From an uncultured Archangium sp. (GTDB taxonomy: Bacteria > Myxococcota > Myxococcia > Myxococcales > Myxococcaceae), in the NCBI GenBank assembly GCA_946479335.1, contig CAMLFP010000043.1, positions 1 to 23,381 on the forward strand: a DNA stretch of 23,381 bases, given 5' to 3'. Positions 16,500 through 23,381 of this stretch are shown here, piece after piece (the first letter of the stretch is position 1; each line of letters opens with the position of its first letter). A model generated the notes under the pieces. That model searched no databases. It saw only the letters and a list, made by a program, of their open reading frames with translations, and was not told where the DNA came from. Made by a program: the position numbers and the translations under genes.

Positions 16500-17942
16500 A
16501 TGCATCTGTTCCCTCGGCTCGCCGCTCCTGGCGCTGACCTTGCGCTCCGAGTTGGCGACGTCGCGCTCACGACGCAACAGCTCTCCGACTTCGCAGACAC
16601 GCTGACGGCGCTGTTGTCGTCGCGCGGCGTTCACCCCGGCGCCCACGTCGCGGTGTGGACGCAGCCCGCCCTCGAGACGCCCGCCGCGTTGCTCGCGCTC
16701 GCGGCGTCGGGCTTCGTGGTCGTTCCGTTGGACCCCAAGCTCGGCACGAAGGAGCTCACGCACATCCTCGGTGACGCGCGACCGGCCATCGCGCTCGCCG
16801 CTGATCCGTCCGCGGTCGCGGGAGTTCAAACGCTGCAAACCCCCTCTCCCGTCTCGCGGGAGAGGGTTGGGGTGAGGGCCGAACCGCGCGCGGTCGACGC
16901 GAACCCGCTGCTCATTCTCTACACGAGCGGCACGACGGGCCTGCCGAAGGGCGCGGTGTTGAGCGCGGCGAACATCGCCGCCGGGCTCGATGGGCTCGCC
17001 GCTGCGTGGAAGTGGACGCGCGACGACACGGTGGTGCATGCGCTGCCGCTCTTCCACGTGCACGGGCTGGTGCTGGGCCTGTTCGGGTCGGTGCGTTGCG
17101 GAGGCGCGCTGCACTGGTTTCCGCGCTTCGAGCCGCGCGACCTCGCCAGCGCGCTGGGGCAGGGCACGACGATGCTCTTCGCGGTGCCGACCATGTACCA
17201 CCGGCTCGCGGAGGCAGCGGAGGCGACCCCGGAGTTGCTGGGCGGGCTTCGTCACGCGCGGCTGTTGGTGAGCGGGAGCGCGGCGCTGCCGCAGCGAGAT
17301 CAGCAGCGCATCGAAGCGCTCACCGGCCGCCGCGTCATCGAGCGCTACGGCATGACGGAGACGCTCATCACCTGCGCGGTGCGCGCCGACTCAAACCCCA
17401 GCGCGGGCAGCGTCGGGCCGCCCATCGCCGGCATGGAGGCGAAGCTGGTCGACGAGCAGCGCCACGACGTCACCGCGCGCGACGACTCCACGCTGGGTGA
17501 GCTCGCGGTGCGTGGGCCGACGGTGTTCCTCGGGTACCTGAATCGGCCTGACGCGACGGCGGCGGTGCGCGACGCCGAGGGCTGGTTCTACACGGGCGAC
17601 ATCGCGTGCATGCGTGATGACGGCAGCGTGCGCATCGTCGGGCGCCGCGCGACCGACCTCATCAAGTGCGGCGGCTACAAGGTGGGCGCGGGCGAGGTGG
17701 AGGCGGCGCTGCTCGAACACCCCCTCGTGCGCGAAGCGGCGGTGGTCGGGCGCCCTGATGCGGATCTCGGGGAGAAGATCGTCGCGTACGTCGTCACCAG
17801 CGCGCCGGTGGAACCGTCGGAGCTGCAGGACTTCGTGGCGAAGCTGCTCTCACCGCACAAGCGCCCGCGCGAGGTGCACCTGGTCACCGAGCTCCCACGC
17901 AACGCGATGGGCAAGGTCGTGAAGAGCCGTCTCCCGAGTTGA
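16500..17942 (+). CDS. matB: Malonyl-CoA (acyl-CoA) synthetase, MatB-like
   Basis: This 480-residue AMP-forming acyl-CoA ligase makes malonyl-CoA (or a methylmalonyl analogue) from the free acid, CoA and ATP. Visible motifs are the P-loop YTSGTTGLPKG (141-151), LPLFHVHGLVLGLFG (182-196), which is characteristic of MatB, RYGMTE (282-287), FYTGD, the hinge GRRATDLIKCGGYKVGAGEVE region, and the C-terminal catalytic lysine K472 in NAMGKVVK. Agreement with remembered Streptomyces MatB runs through most of the length. Oddity: residues T114-A127 are encoded by an in-frame copy of a palindromic repeat (16839-16880), placed in the variable linker before the P-loop. No malonate decarboxylase or transporter is nearby. 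The malonyl-CoA could feed fatty-acid or polyketide synthesis, which is inference. It ends 3 bp before the convergent discoidin gene. Confidence 0.92.
   Translation: MHLFPRLAAPGADLALRVGDVALTTQQLSDFADTLTALLSSRGVHPGAHVAVWTQPALETPAALLALAASGFVVVPLDPKLGTKELTHILGDARPAIALAADPSAVAGVQTLQTPSPVSRERVGVRAEPRAVDANPLLILYTSGTTGLPKGAVLSAANIAAGLDGLAAAWKWTRDDTVVHALPLFHVHGLVLGLFGSVRCGGALHWFPRFEPRDLASALGQGTTMLFAVPTMYHRLAEAAEATPELLGGLRHARLLVSGSAALPQRDQQRIEALTGRRVIERYGMTETLITCAVRADSNPSAGSVGPPIAGMEAKLVDEQRHDVTARDDSTLGELAVRGPTVFLGYLNRPDATAAVRDAEGWFYTGDIACMRDDGSVRIVGRRATDLIKCGGYKVGAGEVEAALLEHPLVREAAVVGRPDADLGEKIVAYVVTSAPVEPSELQDFVAKLLSPHKRPREVHLVTELPRNAMGKVVKSRLPS
16839..16880 (+). repeat. Palindromic repeat element, copy 3 (in frame inside matB)
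   Basis: The stem is CCCTCTCCC (16842-16850) and GGGAGAGGG (16858-16866), loop 7 nt, with the same tail TTGGGGTGAGGGCC as copy 2. It spans exactly 14 codons in the matB frame without a stop and translates as TPSPVSRERVGVRA. It sits 346 bp before the codons of the TDLIK-type hinge region but only about 40 bp before the P-loop codons, in a surface linker. Confidence 0.85.
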
Positions 17943-17945
17943 ACG

Positions 17946-18650
17946 CTACGGGTGCACCTTGAACGCGTCGAGGTGCAGGAACGTCTGCCGGGGGACGCGC
18001 AGCCTCACGTAGCGCGCGGTGGTGGGTTCGAACTTCGGCTCCCATCGAGAGAACGTGACCTCGTGGCGCGCGACCTCGCGCCAGGTGTTGCGATCGTCGC
18101 TGACCTCGAGAATGAGCGGCACCGCGCGCTCCTGGCAGCAGTCGGTGCGGTTGCGCACCGTCGCCCTGCTGAAGGTGGTCGGGGCGAGGAGATCCACCTC
18201 CACCCACGGCCCGTTCTCGAAGTTGGTGTGGAAGAAGATGCCGGTCTTCGCGCCGCTGCAGTCGAAGCGCTCCGGGTGGCAGTCGGCGTACTTGCTGCTG
18301 GCGCGCCAGGGCTTCTTCGCCGCGAGGTCGGGCGGGCCTTCGCGCTGAGAAAATGCCGTGCCCGCGAGCGTCACCACGCACAACGCGAGCGCGAGCACCG
18401 ACGCCTGCCGGGTCACACGGCGGAACGCGACCGCGCGCTCATCGACAGACGGAGCGGCGACGGGCCCGTCCGTGGGGGCGCCCGACCGCGCGACCTCGGA
18501 CGTTGCCTCCGGAGGCGCCGCGACCTCGTTTACCGCCTCAGCGGCCTGCACGGGCTCGATGCGCTGGGTCTCGTTCGCTCCCGTGGGCTCCGGCGCCTGC
18601 GTTGACGGCGCGGCATCGGGCGACGGCGACGGTTTGGGGAGCTCGTCCAT
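17946..18650 (-). CDS. Membrane-anchored protein with a discoidin (F5/8 type C)-like domain
   Basis: This 234-residue protein has a cytoplasmic Pro/Ala/Glu-rich N-terminus (1-75), one membrane helix (about 83-100, ASVLALALCVVTLAGTAF), and an extracytoplasmic domain from about 108. The domain shows the discoidin pattern: PWVEVDLLAPTTFSRATV, then LILEVSDDRNTWREVARHEV, then ARYVRLRVPRQTFLHLDAF. Such beta-sandwich domains usually bind carbohydrate or lipid. Four cysteines (124, 131, 171, 172) may pair. The ATG has a GGGGAG-like purine run upstream on the minus strand. It is convergent with matB (3-bp gap) and divergent from the DUF2079 gene (62 bp). A surface-binding role is inferred from the fold. 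Confidence 0.85.
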   Translation of the reverse strand: MDELPKPSPSPDAAPSTQAPEPTGANETQRIEPVQAAEAVNEVAAPPEATSEVARSGAPTDGPVAAPSVDERAVAFRRVTRQASVLALALCVVTLAGTAFSQREGPPDLAAKKPWRASSKYADCHPERFDCSGAKTGIFFHTNFENGPWVEVDLLAPTTFSRATVRNRTDCCQERAVPLILEVSDDRNTWREVARHEVTFSRWEPKFEPTTARYVRLRVPRQTFLHLDAFKVHP

Positions 18651-18672
18651 GCGCGGCGCAGTTAGACCAATG

Positions 18673-18686
18673 TGTTCGCTCGAACA
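18673..18686. promoter_or_regulatory. Short perfect palindrome in the divergent discoidin/DUF2079 intergenic region
   Basis: TGTTCG-CT-CGAACA is a perfect 6-bp inverted repeat with a 2-bp spacer. It is the only striking symmetry in the 62-bp gap between the two divergent genes and lies 27 bp before the DUF2079 ATG. It resembles a dimeric-regulator half-site arrangement but does not match the GAAC-N4-GTTC order of Gram-positive LexA boxes. The identity of the regulator is unknown. Confidence 0.35.
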
Positions 18687-18712
18687 ACGAAGCCTGTGCT
18701 ACTCGCACCCGA

Positions 18713-20578
18713 ATGTTCACGCGCGCGTGCCGCTCGGTGGCGGGGTTTGCACTCGTTGTTGCGATGCTCACGTTGACCGCCGCGAGCGTGTTGGCGCGAG
18801 GGGGCGCTGACTACTTCTCGTCGAACATGGTGAGCGCATCGCAGCGCGCGCCGTTGCTGATCGCGCCGTTGCTCTCAGCAGTGATCGCCGCAGCATGGGC
18901 CGCAGTGCAGGCGTGGCGCGCGCCCGAGCGTGTGCTGCCCGCGCTCGAGTGGTGGGTTCGCCTGATGGGGCCGGCCGTGTTGGCGCCGGTGTTCCTTGCG
19001 TTGCCGTTCGAGCGCTTCACTGGCGACATCGAGGTGGCGATCCTGCTCGCGATTCTCACGGTCGCGCTGGAGCGCCTGATGCGCGCGAGCCTCACCGCGT
19101 GGAGCGAGCGCCCGCAGGGTGAGCCAGTGCGCGGGTTGCAGTTCCTTTCGAGGCCCTCGACGCCGCTGGTGGTGCTCCTGGTGCTGACTACCGGGCAGAT
19201 GGTGCTGGTCGGCCTATGGTCGATCTGGTCGCACCAGCGCTTCGGCACGTACGGGTTCGATCTCGGTCAATACGACAGCGTGTTCGCCGCGACGCTGCAC
19301 GGGCGGCCGCTGGCGATGCCGCCGTTGCGCCTCACCCAGAACTGGGGAGACCTGCTCGACAACCACGCCGATCTCGGCACGTTCATCTTCCTGCCTTTCT
19401 ACGCGCTGTACCCCGACGCGAAGACGTTGCTGCTGATCCAGACGGTGACCGTGGCTGGCGCGTCAGTGCCGCTCTACCTCTTCGCGAAGAAGCGCCTGGG
19501 GTCACCGTGGCAGGCCTTCGCCGTTGCGGTCGCGTGGTTGGGGTACGCGCCGATGCACTCGGCCCAGTTCTACGACTTCCACTGGCAGTTGGTCGCGGCG
19601 GCGCTCGTGGTGTGCATCTTCGCCGCGCTCGAGCACGGGCGCATGAAGCTCTACTGGGTGTTCTTCACCATGGCGATTCTCTGCCGTGAAGACGTCTCGA
19701 TCGGTCTCACCGCGCTCGGGCTCTACCTGCTGTTCTCTGGTGAGCGCCCGAAGTTGGGCGTGGTGACGATGATCGTCTCGGTCGTGTACTTCGTCGGCCT
19801 GCGCTTCGTGATCATGCGCAACACGTCGTTCACCGGCTACTACAAGGACATCATGGCGCCCGACGCTGGCGGGTTCGGGTCGATCCTCGCGACGATGATC
19901 TCGAACCCTGCGTTCCTCGCGCGCTCGCTGATCACCTGGGAGAAGGCGCGCTACGTGGCGCAGATCTTCGCGCCGTTGGCCTTCCTCCCGCAGCGGCGCC
20001 CGTGGCTGTGGCTGCTGATGCTCCCCGGGTTCTTCCTCACGGTGCTGGCCGCCGGTTACCTGCCGCCGATTCAGATCAGCTTCCAGTACGTGGGCAACTG
20101 GGCGGGCTACATGTTCCCCGCGGCGGTGATCGCGTTGGCGTCGTACGCCGCGACGGGCGACGGGTTGATCAGGCGTCGCGCCGCCCTGACGGCGATGCTC
20201 GTGGCGACGTTGGTCGCGGGGCTGCGATGGGGCGTCTACTCGCCGTCGCGCACCATTAGCGGGGGCTTCGAGCGGGTGCCCTTCGCGGCGCCCTCGCAGG
20301 CTGACGTCGAGCGTGAAGAAGCGCTCCGCGAGTTCTTGAAAGACATTCCGGCTGACGTGGCGATCTGCACGTCGGAGCGGCTGCAGCCGCACACCACGGC
20401 GTTGCACGTCGAGAACTACTCATTGCGCGGGAGCTCCGACGGCTGCGAGTACCTGCTGTGGTCGACGCTGCCCGGCGATCAAGGCACCGACAACGGCCAG
20501 CGAGCCGTCGCGGTGGGCAACTACGAGATCGTGCAGCGCAAGGCCGGCGTGGTGCTGGCCAAGCGCAAGCCGCACTGA
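18713..20578 (+). CDS. DUF2079 polytopic membrane protein (GT-C-like)
   Basis: This protein has 621 residues from the ATG at 18713. A longer in-frame extension to 18353 would run antisense through the discoidin gene and is rejected. About 10-12 hydrophobic segments run to about residue 520, followed by a soluble C-terminal tail with two cysteines. Conserved DUF2079 elements are FDLGQYD (182-188), HADLGTFIFLPFYALYP (218-234), YDFHWQL (287-293) and REDVSIG (325-331). The acidic residues in the first loop recall GT-C glycosyltransferases, which use polyprenyl-phosphate sugars, so a role in cell-envelope glycan transfer is plausible but inferred. There is no clear Shine-Dalgarno before the ATG. 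It ends 3 bp before the convergent GT2 gene, which encodes a candidate maker of such a lipid-linked sugar. Confidence 0.9.
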   Translation: MFTRACRSVAGFALVVAMLTLTAASVLARGGADYFSSNMVSASQRAPLLIAPLLSAVIAAAWAAVQAWRAPERVLPALEWWVRLMGPAVLAPVFLALPFERFTGDIEVAILLAILTVALERLMRASLTAWSERPQGEPVRGLQFLSRPSTPLVVLLVLTTGQMVLVGLWSIWSHQRFGTYGFDLGQYDSVFAATLHGRPLAMPPLRLTQNWGDLLDNHADLGTFIFLPFYALYPDAKTLLLIQTVTVAGASVPLYLFAKKRLGSPWQAFAVAVAWLGYAPMHSAQFYDFHWQLVAAALVVCIFAALEHGRMKLYWVFFTMAILCREDVSIGLTALGLYLLFSGERPKLGVVTMIVSVVYFVGLRFVIMRNTSFTGYYKDIMAPDAGGFGSILATMISNPAFLARSLITWEKARYVAQIFAPLAFLPQRRPWLWLLMLPGFFLTVLAAGYLPPIQISFQYVGNWAGYMFPAAVIALASYAATGDGLIRRRAALTAMLVATLVAGLRWGVYSPSRTISGGFERVPFAAPSQADVEREEALREFLKDIPADVAICTSERLQPHTTALHVENYSLRGSSDGCEYLLWSTLPGDQGTDNGQRAVAVGNYEIVQRKAGVVLAKRKPH

Positions 20579-20581
20579 AGG

Positions 20582-21541
20582 TCAGTCGCGCTCGGGCGGC
20601 TGGAGGTTGATCTCCTCGCCGACGAGATACAGCGGGCGGCGCTTGACCTCTTCGTACACGCGGCCCACGTACTCGCCGAGGATGCCGGTCATCAGCAGCT
20701 GCGCGGCCGAGCCGAGCGAGACGGCGATCATGATGGTCGTCCACCCCTGGATGGTGCCGCTCCCGAAGAGCTTCTCGTAGACCGCCCAGATGCTGGCGCC
20801 GATGCCGACGAAGCCCGCGAAGACGCCCAGCCACGTCGCGATGCGCAGCGGCATCGTCGAGAACGAGGTGATGCCGTCGAGCGCGAAGCGGATCATCTTG
20901 CGCAGCGGGTACTTGGTCTCTCCGGCGAAGCGGGCGGGGCGCTCGTAATACACGGCGGTCTGCTTGAAGCCGACCCACGAGACCATGCCGCGCACGAAGC
21001 GGTGCGTCTCCCGCAGCGCGCGCAACGCCAGCACCACCTTGCGGCTCATCAGGCGGAAGTCGCCGGTGTCCAACGGGATCTCGAGGCCGATCATCGCGCG
21101 GAGCAGCCGGTAGAAGGCCGCGGCGGTGAAACGCTTGAAGATCGTCTCGCCCTCGCGCTTCTTGCGCACGCCGTAGACGACGTCGAAGCCCTCGCGCCAC
21201 TTCGCGAACATCTCCTTCACGACCTCCGGCGGGTCCTGGAGGTCGGCGTCCATCACCACCACCGCCTCGCCGATGGCGCGGTCGACGCCCGCGGTGATGG
21301 CGATCTGGTGGCCGAAGTTGCGCGAGAAGCTCAACACCTTGAAGCGCGGGTCGCGCTCCACGAGCCCTTTGAGCATCTCCAGCGAGCGGTCCTTCGAGCC
21401 GTCGTTGACGAACAGCACCTCGGTGGGCACGCCGAGATCATCGACGAACGCCTTCAGGCGCTTCTCCAGCTCGGGGATCATCTCCTCCTCGTTGAACACC
21501 GGGAGGATCAACGAGAGCGTCGGGCGAGTGGGCTCGCTCAT
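20582..21541 (-). CDS. Family 2 glycosyltransferase, DPM1/ArnC/GtrB-like
   Basis: This protein has 319 residues from the ATG at 21539-21541. The GT-A domain starts with [11 protein letters not shown] (10-20), has [10 protein letters not shown] (44-53) and the metal-binding DADLQDPP (98-105), then the GDFRLMSR segment (160-167). Two membrane helices follow (about 233-255 and 267-290), and the soluble end is [20 protein letters not shown]. This layout is that of enzymes making polyprenyl-phosphate sugars (mannose, glucose or aminoarabinose) at the inner face of the membrane. The sugar cannot be deduced. It begins 2 bp after the cystathionine beta-synthase stop in the same direction, with no own Shine-Dalgarno, suggesting coupling or read-through. 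The convergent DUF2079 protein is a candidate user of its product. Confidence 0.95.
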   Translation of the reverse strand: MSEPTRPTLSLILPVFNEEEMIPELEKRLKAFVDDLGVPTEVLFVNDGSKDRSLEMLKGLVERDPRFKVLSFSRNFGHQIAITAGVDRAIGEAVVVMDADLQDPPEVVKEMFAKWREGFDVVYGVRKKREGETIFKRFTAAAFYRLLRAMIGLEIPLDTGDFRLMSRKVVLALRALRETHRFVRGMVSWVGFKQTAVYYERPARFAGETKYPLRKMIRFALDGITSFSTMPLRIATWLGVFAGFVGIGASIWAVYEKLFGSGTIQGWTTIMIAVSLGSAAQLLMTGILGEYVGRVYEEVKRRPLYLVGEEINLQPPERD

Positions 21542-21543
21542 GA

Positions 21544-22914
21544 TCAGCGGCTCGCGAGGAACTCGATGAGGTCGATCTTGGTGACGATGGCGACGACCTT
21601 CTGCCCCTCGCGCACCACCGCCACGTTGTCTTCGGCGAACACCGCGCGCAGCTGGGGAATCGTGGTGTCCATCGTCACCACACCCTGCAGCGGCGCGATG
21701 AGCGCGTCGATGACGTCGTTCAACTTGTAGCTCCCGGCGATGAGGCCGTTGAGCAGGTCGTACTCGTGGATCATGCCCACCGCGCTGCCGTCGGCGGCGA
21801 GCACCGGCATCTGCGAGATGCCGTGCTGCTTCATCACCTCGATGAGGTGGCCGATCTTCTCCCCGCGCGCCGCGGTGACGAGCTTCTGCTGCTTGCCGCC
21901 GAGCAGCTCGCGCACCGTGCCCGGCGCCTGCGTCTCGAGGTAGCCGAGGTCCTTCATCCACTCGTCTGAATAGAACTTGCTGACGTACGCGTTCCCGGAG
22001 TCGGGCAGCACCACCACGATGGTCTTGCCCTTGCCCAGCTCCTTCGCCAGTTCGACGGCGACGTGCACCGCCGCGCCCGAGGAGCCGCCGGCGAAGATGC
22101 CCTCTTCACGCGCCAGCCGCCGCGCCATGAGGAACGACTGGCGATCATCGACCTGGCGCACCTGGTCGACGACCTTGAAGTCCATCGCGCCGCACACCAT
22201 GTCTTCGCCGATGCCCTCGACCTTGTAGACGTGGCTGGCGCCGACCTTCCCGGTCTTGAAGTAGCCCGCGTAGATGGAGCCGATGGGGTCGACGCCCACG
22301 TTCTGCACCTTCGCGTTCTTCTCTTTGAAGAACTTGCCGGCGCCGCTCATGGTGCCGCCGGTGCCGAGGCCGGCGACGAAGTAGTCGAACTTCCCGTCCA
22401 TCTGCTCCCAGATCTCCGGGCCGGTCGACTGGTAGTGCGCCTCGATGTTGTCGGGCGTGTGGTACTGGTTCGGGTAGAAGGCGCCGGGCGTCTCCTTCAC
22501 GAGGCGCTTGGCGGTCTCGTAGTAGCTGCGCGGGTCGTCGGCGGGCACGTTGGTCGGCGTCACCACCACCTGCGCGCCCATGCCCTTGAGGCGGTTCACC
22601 TTCTCCGACGACATCTTGTCGGGCATCGTGAAGATGCTCTTGTACCCGCGCACCGCGGCGATCATCGCGAGCCCGAAGCCGGTGTTGCCCGACGTGTTCT
22701 CGATGATGGTGCCGCCCGGCTTCAGGCGCCCATCGGCCTCGGCCTTGTTGACGATGTGGAGCGCCATGCGGTCCTTGATGGCGCCGCCGGGGTTCATGAA
22801 CTCCAGCTTCACGTAGACGGTCGCGTCGTCGGGGCCGACCAGCTTGTTCAACTTGACGATGGGGGTGTTGCCGATCGCCGAGAGGACGGAGTCATGAACG
22901 TTCTTCTGAGCCAT
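21544..22914 (-). CDS. cbs: Cystathionine beta-synthase with C-terminal CBS-domain pair
   Basis: This 456-residue PLP enzyme condenses serine (or O-acetylserine) with homocysteine to form cystathionine, the first step of reverse transsulfuration. The PLP core covers about residues 5-330, with the Schiff-base lysine K47 in GGAIKDRM, the SGNTG loop (75-79) that contacts the substrate, and the phosphate-binding GTGGTMSG. Residues about 338-456 form two CBS domains ([20 protein letters not shown] and [19 protein letters not shown]), which in this family bind S-adenosylmethionine or nucleotides. There is no heme-binding N-terminal extension. A plain cysteine synthase lacks the CBS pair, which argues against cysK. 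It is followed after 2 bp by the GT2 gene. No partner gamma-lyase lies in the window. Confidence 0.95.
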   Translation of the reverse strand: MAQKNVHDSVLSAIGNTPIVKLNKLVGPDDATVYVKLEFMNPGGAIKDRMALHIVNKAEADGRLKPGGTIIENTSGNTGFGLAMIAAVRGYKSIFTMPDKMSSEKVNRLKGMGAQVVVTPTNVPADDPRSYYETAKRLVKETPGAFYPNQYHTPDNIEAHYQSTGPEIWEQMDGKFDYFVAGLGTGGTMSGAGKFFKEKNAKVQNVGVDPIGSIYAGYFKTGKVGASHVYKVEGIGEDMVCGAMDFKVVDQVRQVDDRQSFLMARRLAREEGIFAGGSSGAAVHVAVELAKELGKGKTIVVVLPDSGNAYVSKFYSDEWMKDLGYLETQAPGTVRELLGGKQQKLVTAARGEKIGHLIEVMKQHGISQMPVLAADGSAVGMIHEYDLLNGLIAGSYKLNDVIDALIAPLQGVVTMDTTIPQLRAVFAEDNVAVVREGQKVVAIVTKIDLIEFLASR

Positions 22915-22938
22915 TCGCGCCGCGTAGCAAAAGCGCGC

Positions 22939-23160
22939 TCAGATCGCCTTACTGACCTGCTTGCCCTTCATCAGCGACTCGACGCGCTGAATCACCTCGG
23001 GCTTGTAGACGCGGGAGCCGCAGTTCGGGCATGCGCCCTGGGGCACGTCGGTGAGCACCACGGTCTTGCCGTTGAGGTTGAGCCGCACCTCCACTGCCCG
23101 GTTGTCGTAGGTCCCGGTGCAGGGGCAGCGGCCGTAGTCTCGTTTGGCGTAATCGACCAT
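22939..23160 (-). CDS. Small YgiT/MqsA-type zinc-finger protein
   Basis: This 73-residue protein has two metal-binding pairs: C12/C14 (CPC) and C44/C47 (CPNC). Between them is the LTDVPQGACPNCG segment typical of the YgiT-type zinc finger, the N-terminal half of MqsA antitoxins. The second half of MqsA, the DNA-binding domain, is absent, and no MqsR-like toxin gene is adjacent. The first pair is C-x-C rather than the usual C-x-x-C, so metal affinity may differ. It ends 24 bp upstream of the cystathionine beta-synthase start in the same direction and could be its co-transcribed partner. It is divergent from the gene at the window end across 27 bp. The antitoxin label should not be assumed. Confidence 0.8.
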   Translation of the reverse strand: MVDYAKRDYGRCPCTGTYDNRAVEVRLNLNGKTVVLTDVPQGACPNCGSRVYKPEVIQRVESLMKGKQVSKAI

Positions 23161-23187
23161 CGCGAATCTCGCGTACCATAGTGCACC

Positions 23188-23381
23188 GTGCCCAACCGAA
23201 TCTCCAATCAGCCAGAAGGGCGAGCCGAAGCGCCGCGCCGTGGGACCCGCGCGGAGAGCAGTGATGCGCCCAGGCTGATGAAGAGCGAGGAGCGCGCCGC
23301 GGTGTCGACCGCCGAGAAGCTGTGGGGCGGCGCCGACAGCGCGAAGTCGCTCGAGGTGCGCGCCGCGGAGATCGAAGCCTC
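23188..23381 (+). CDS. Unidentified protein, 5' part only
   Basis: An open frame of 64 codons starts at the GTG of 23188-23190 and runs off the window. An in-frame TAG lies 9 bp upstream, so no earlier start is possible. The start begins MPNRISNQPEGRAEAP, is charged and low in hydrophobics, then turns to a helical Ala/Glu-rich stretch (MKSEERAAVSTAEKLW, SLEVRAAEIEA). No signal peptide, membrane segment or known motif is visible, and there is no Shine-Dalgarno. TACCATA about 8 bp upstream could be a -10-like box for a leaderless transcript, which is inference. The codon bias fits the genome. It cannot be assigned to a family. Confidence 0.5.
   Translation, partial: MPNRISNQPEGRAEAPRRGTRAESSDAPRLMKSEERAAVSTAEKLWGGADSAKSLEVRAAEIEA

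Noticed and set aside
18673..18686. A LexA (SOS) box
   Set aside because: The half-sites are in the opposite order (GTTC then GAAC) to the Gram-positive LexA box, and neither neighbouring gene is a repair gene.
18353..18712. An N-terminal extension of the DUF2079 gene by 120 codons
   Set aside because: It would overlap the discoidin gene antisense. The extension is Pro/Arg/Thr-rich, and the membrane protein has a good start at 18713.
22939..23160. A toxin-antitoxin pair
   Set aside because: No MqsR-like or other small toxin gene is next to the YgiT-like gene. Its neighbours are cystathionine beta-synthase and a longer unidentified gene.
1..23381. tRNA genes, CRISPR arrays, insertion sequences or prophage genes
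   Set aside because: Reading both strands I found no tRNA-like CCA/T-loop arrangement, no regularly spaced repeats and no transposase or integrase motif.

Overview
The window is about 23.4 kb of GC-rich, gene-dense chromosome. It most likely comes from a myxobacterium (Myxococcota). The reasons are the strong G/C third-position bias, several lipoproteins with short Gly-rich or carboxypeptidase-regulatory-like modules, an FHA protein with a membrane anchor and C-terminal helical repeats, a B-box zinc-finger membrane protein, and a DUF6748-type lipoprotein. No tRNA, rRNA, insertion sequence, integrase or CRISPR array was seen, and no gap between genes exceeds about 125 bp. The window looks like ordinary chromosomal backbone rather than a genomic island.

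Layout, left to right. (1) 1-1662: the 3' end of a thioredoxin-fold peroxiredoxin-like gene, a B-box/zinc-ribbon membrane protein (minus), and a YkgJ-type cysteine-cluster protein (plus). (2) 1648-3778: a complete ECF42-type module on the minus strand. A promoter with TGTCGA and CGTC boxes is followed by two YCII/DGPF-domain proteins and then the sigma factor with its long C-terminal helical extension. (3) 3803-6860: four minus-strand genes that may form a transcription unit: a divergent CBS-domain-pair protein, a small secreted protein, a Cys-rich DUF6748-like lipoprotein, and a LysM protein with an unrecognised Cys/His-containing C-terminal domain. (4) 6980-13289: an alpha/beta-hydrolase lipoprotein (plus), uvrB (minus), a secreted M28 zinc aminopeptidase with PA insert (minus), and a multi-domain lipoprotein (plus). 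(5) 13302-17942: cysS (minus), the FHA-TM-TPR protein (plus) and a malonyl-CoA synthetase (matB, plus). This stretch carries three copies of a short palindromic repeat. (6) 17946-20578: a membrane-anchored discoidin-like protein (minus) diverges from a DUF2079 polytopic membrane protein (plus). (7) 20582-23381: cystathionine beta-synthase followed after 2 bp by a DPM1/ArnC-type glycosyltransferase, a small YgiT-like zinc-finger protein, and the start of a plus-strand gene cut by the window end.

The most interesting signals are modest but concrete. A palindromic repeat element sits in frame inside matB, and a second copy abuts the matB start codon and supplies its only Shine-Dalgarno-like sequence. 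The ECF42 module has its predicted autoregulatory promoter. A 12-bp imperfect hairpin overlaps the start region of the CBS-pair gene. The C-terminal domain of the LysM protein carries a single Cys and a His in an arrangement suggestive of a cysteine hydrolase. I see no clear new multi-gene defence or biosynthetic system.
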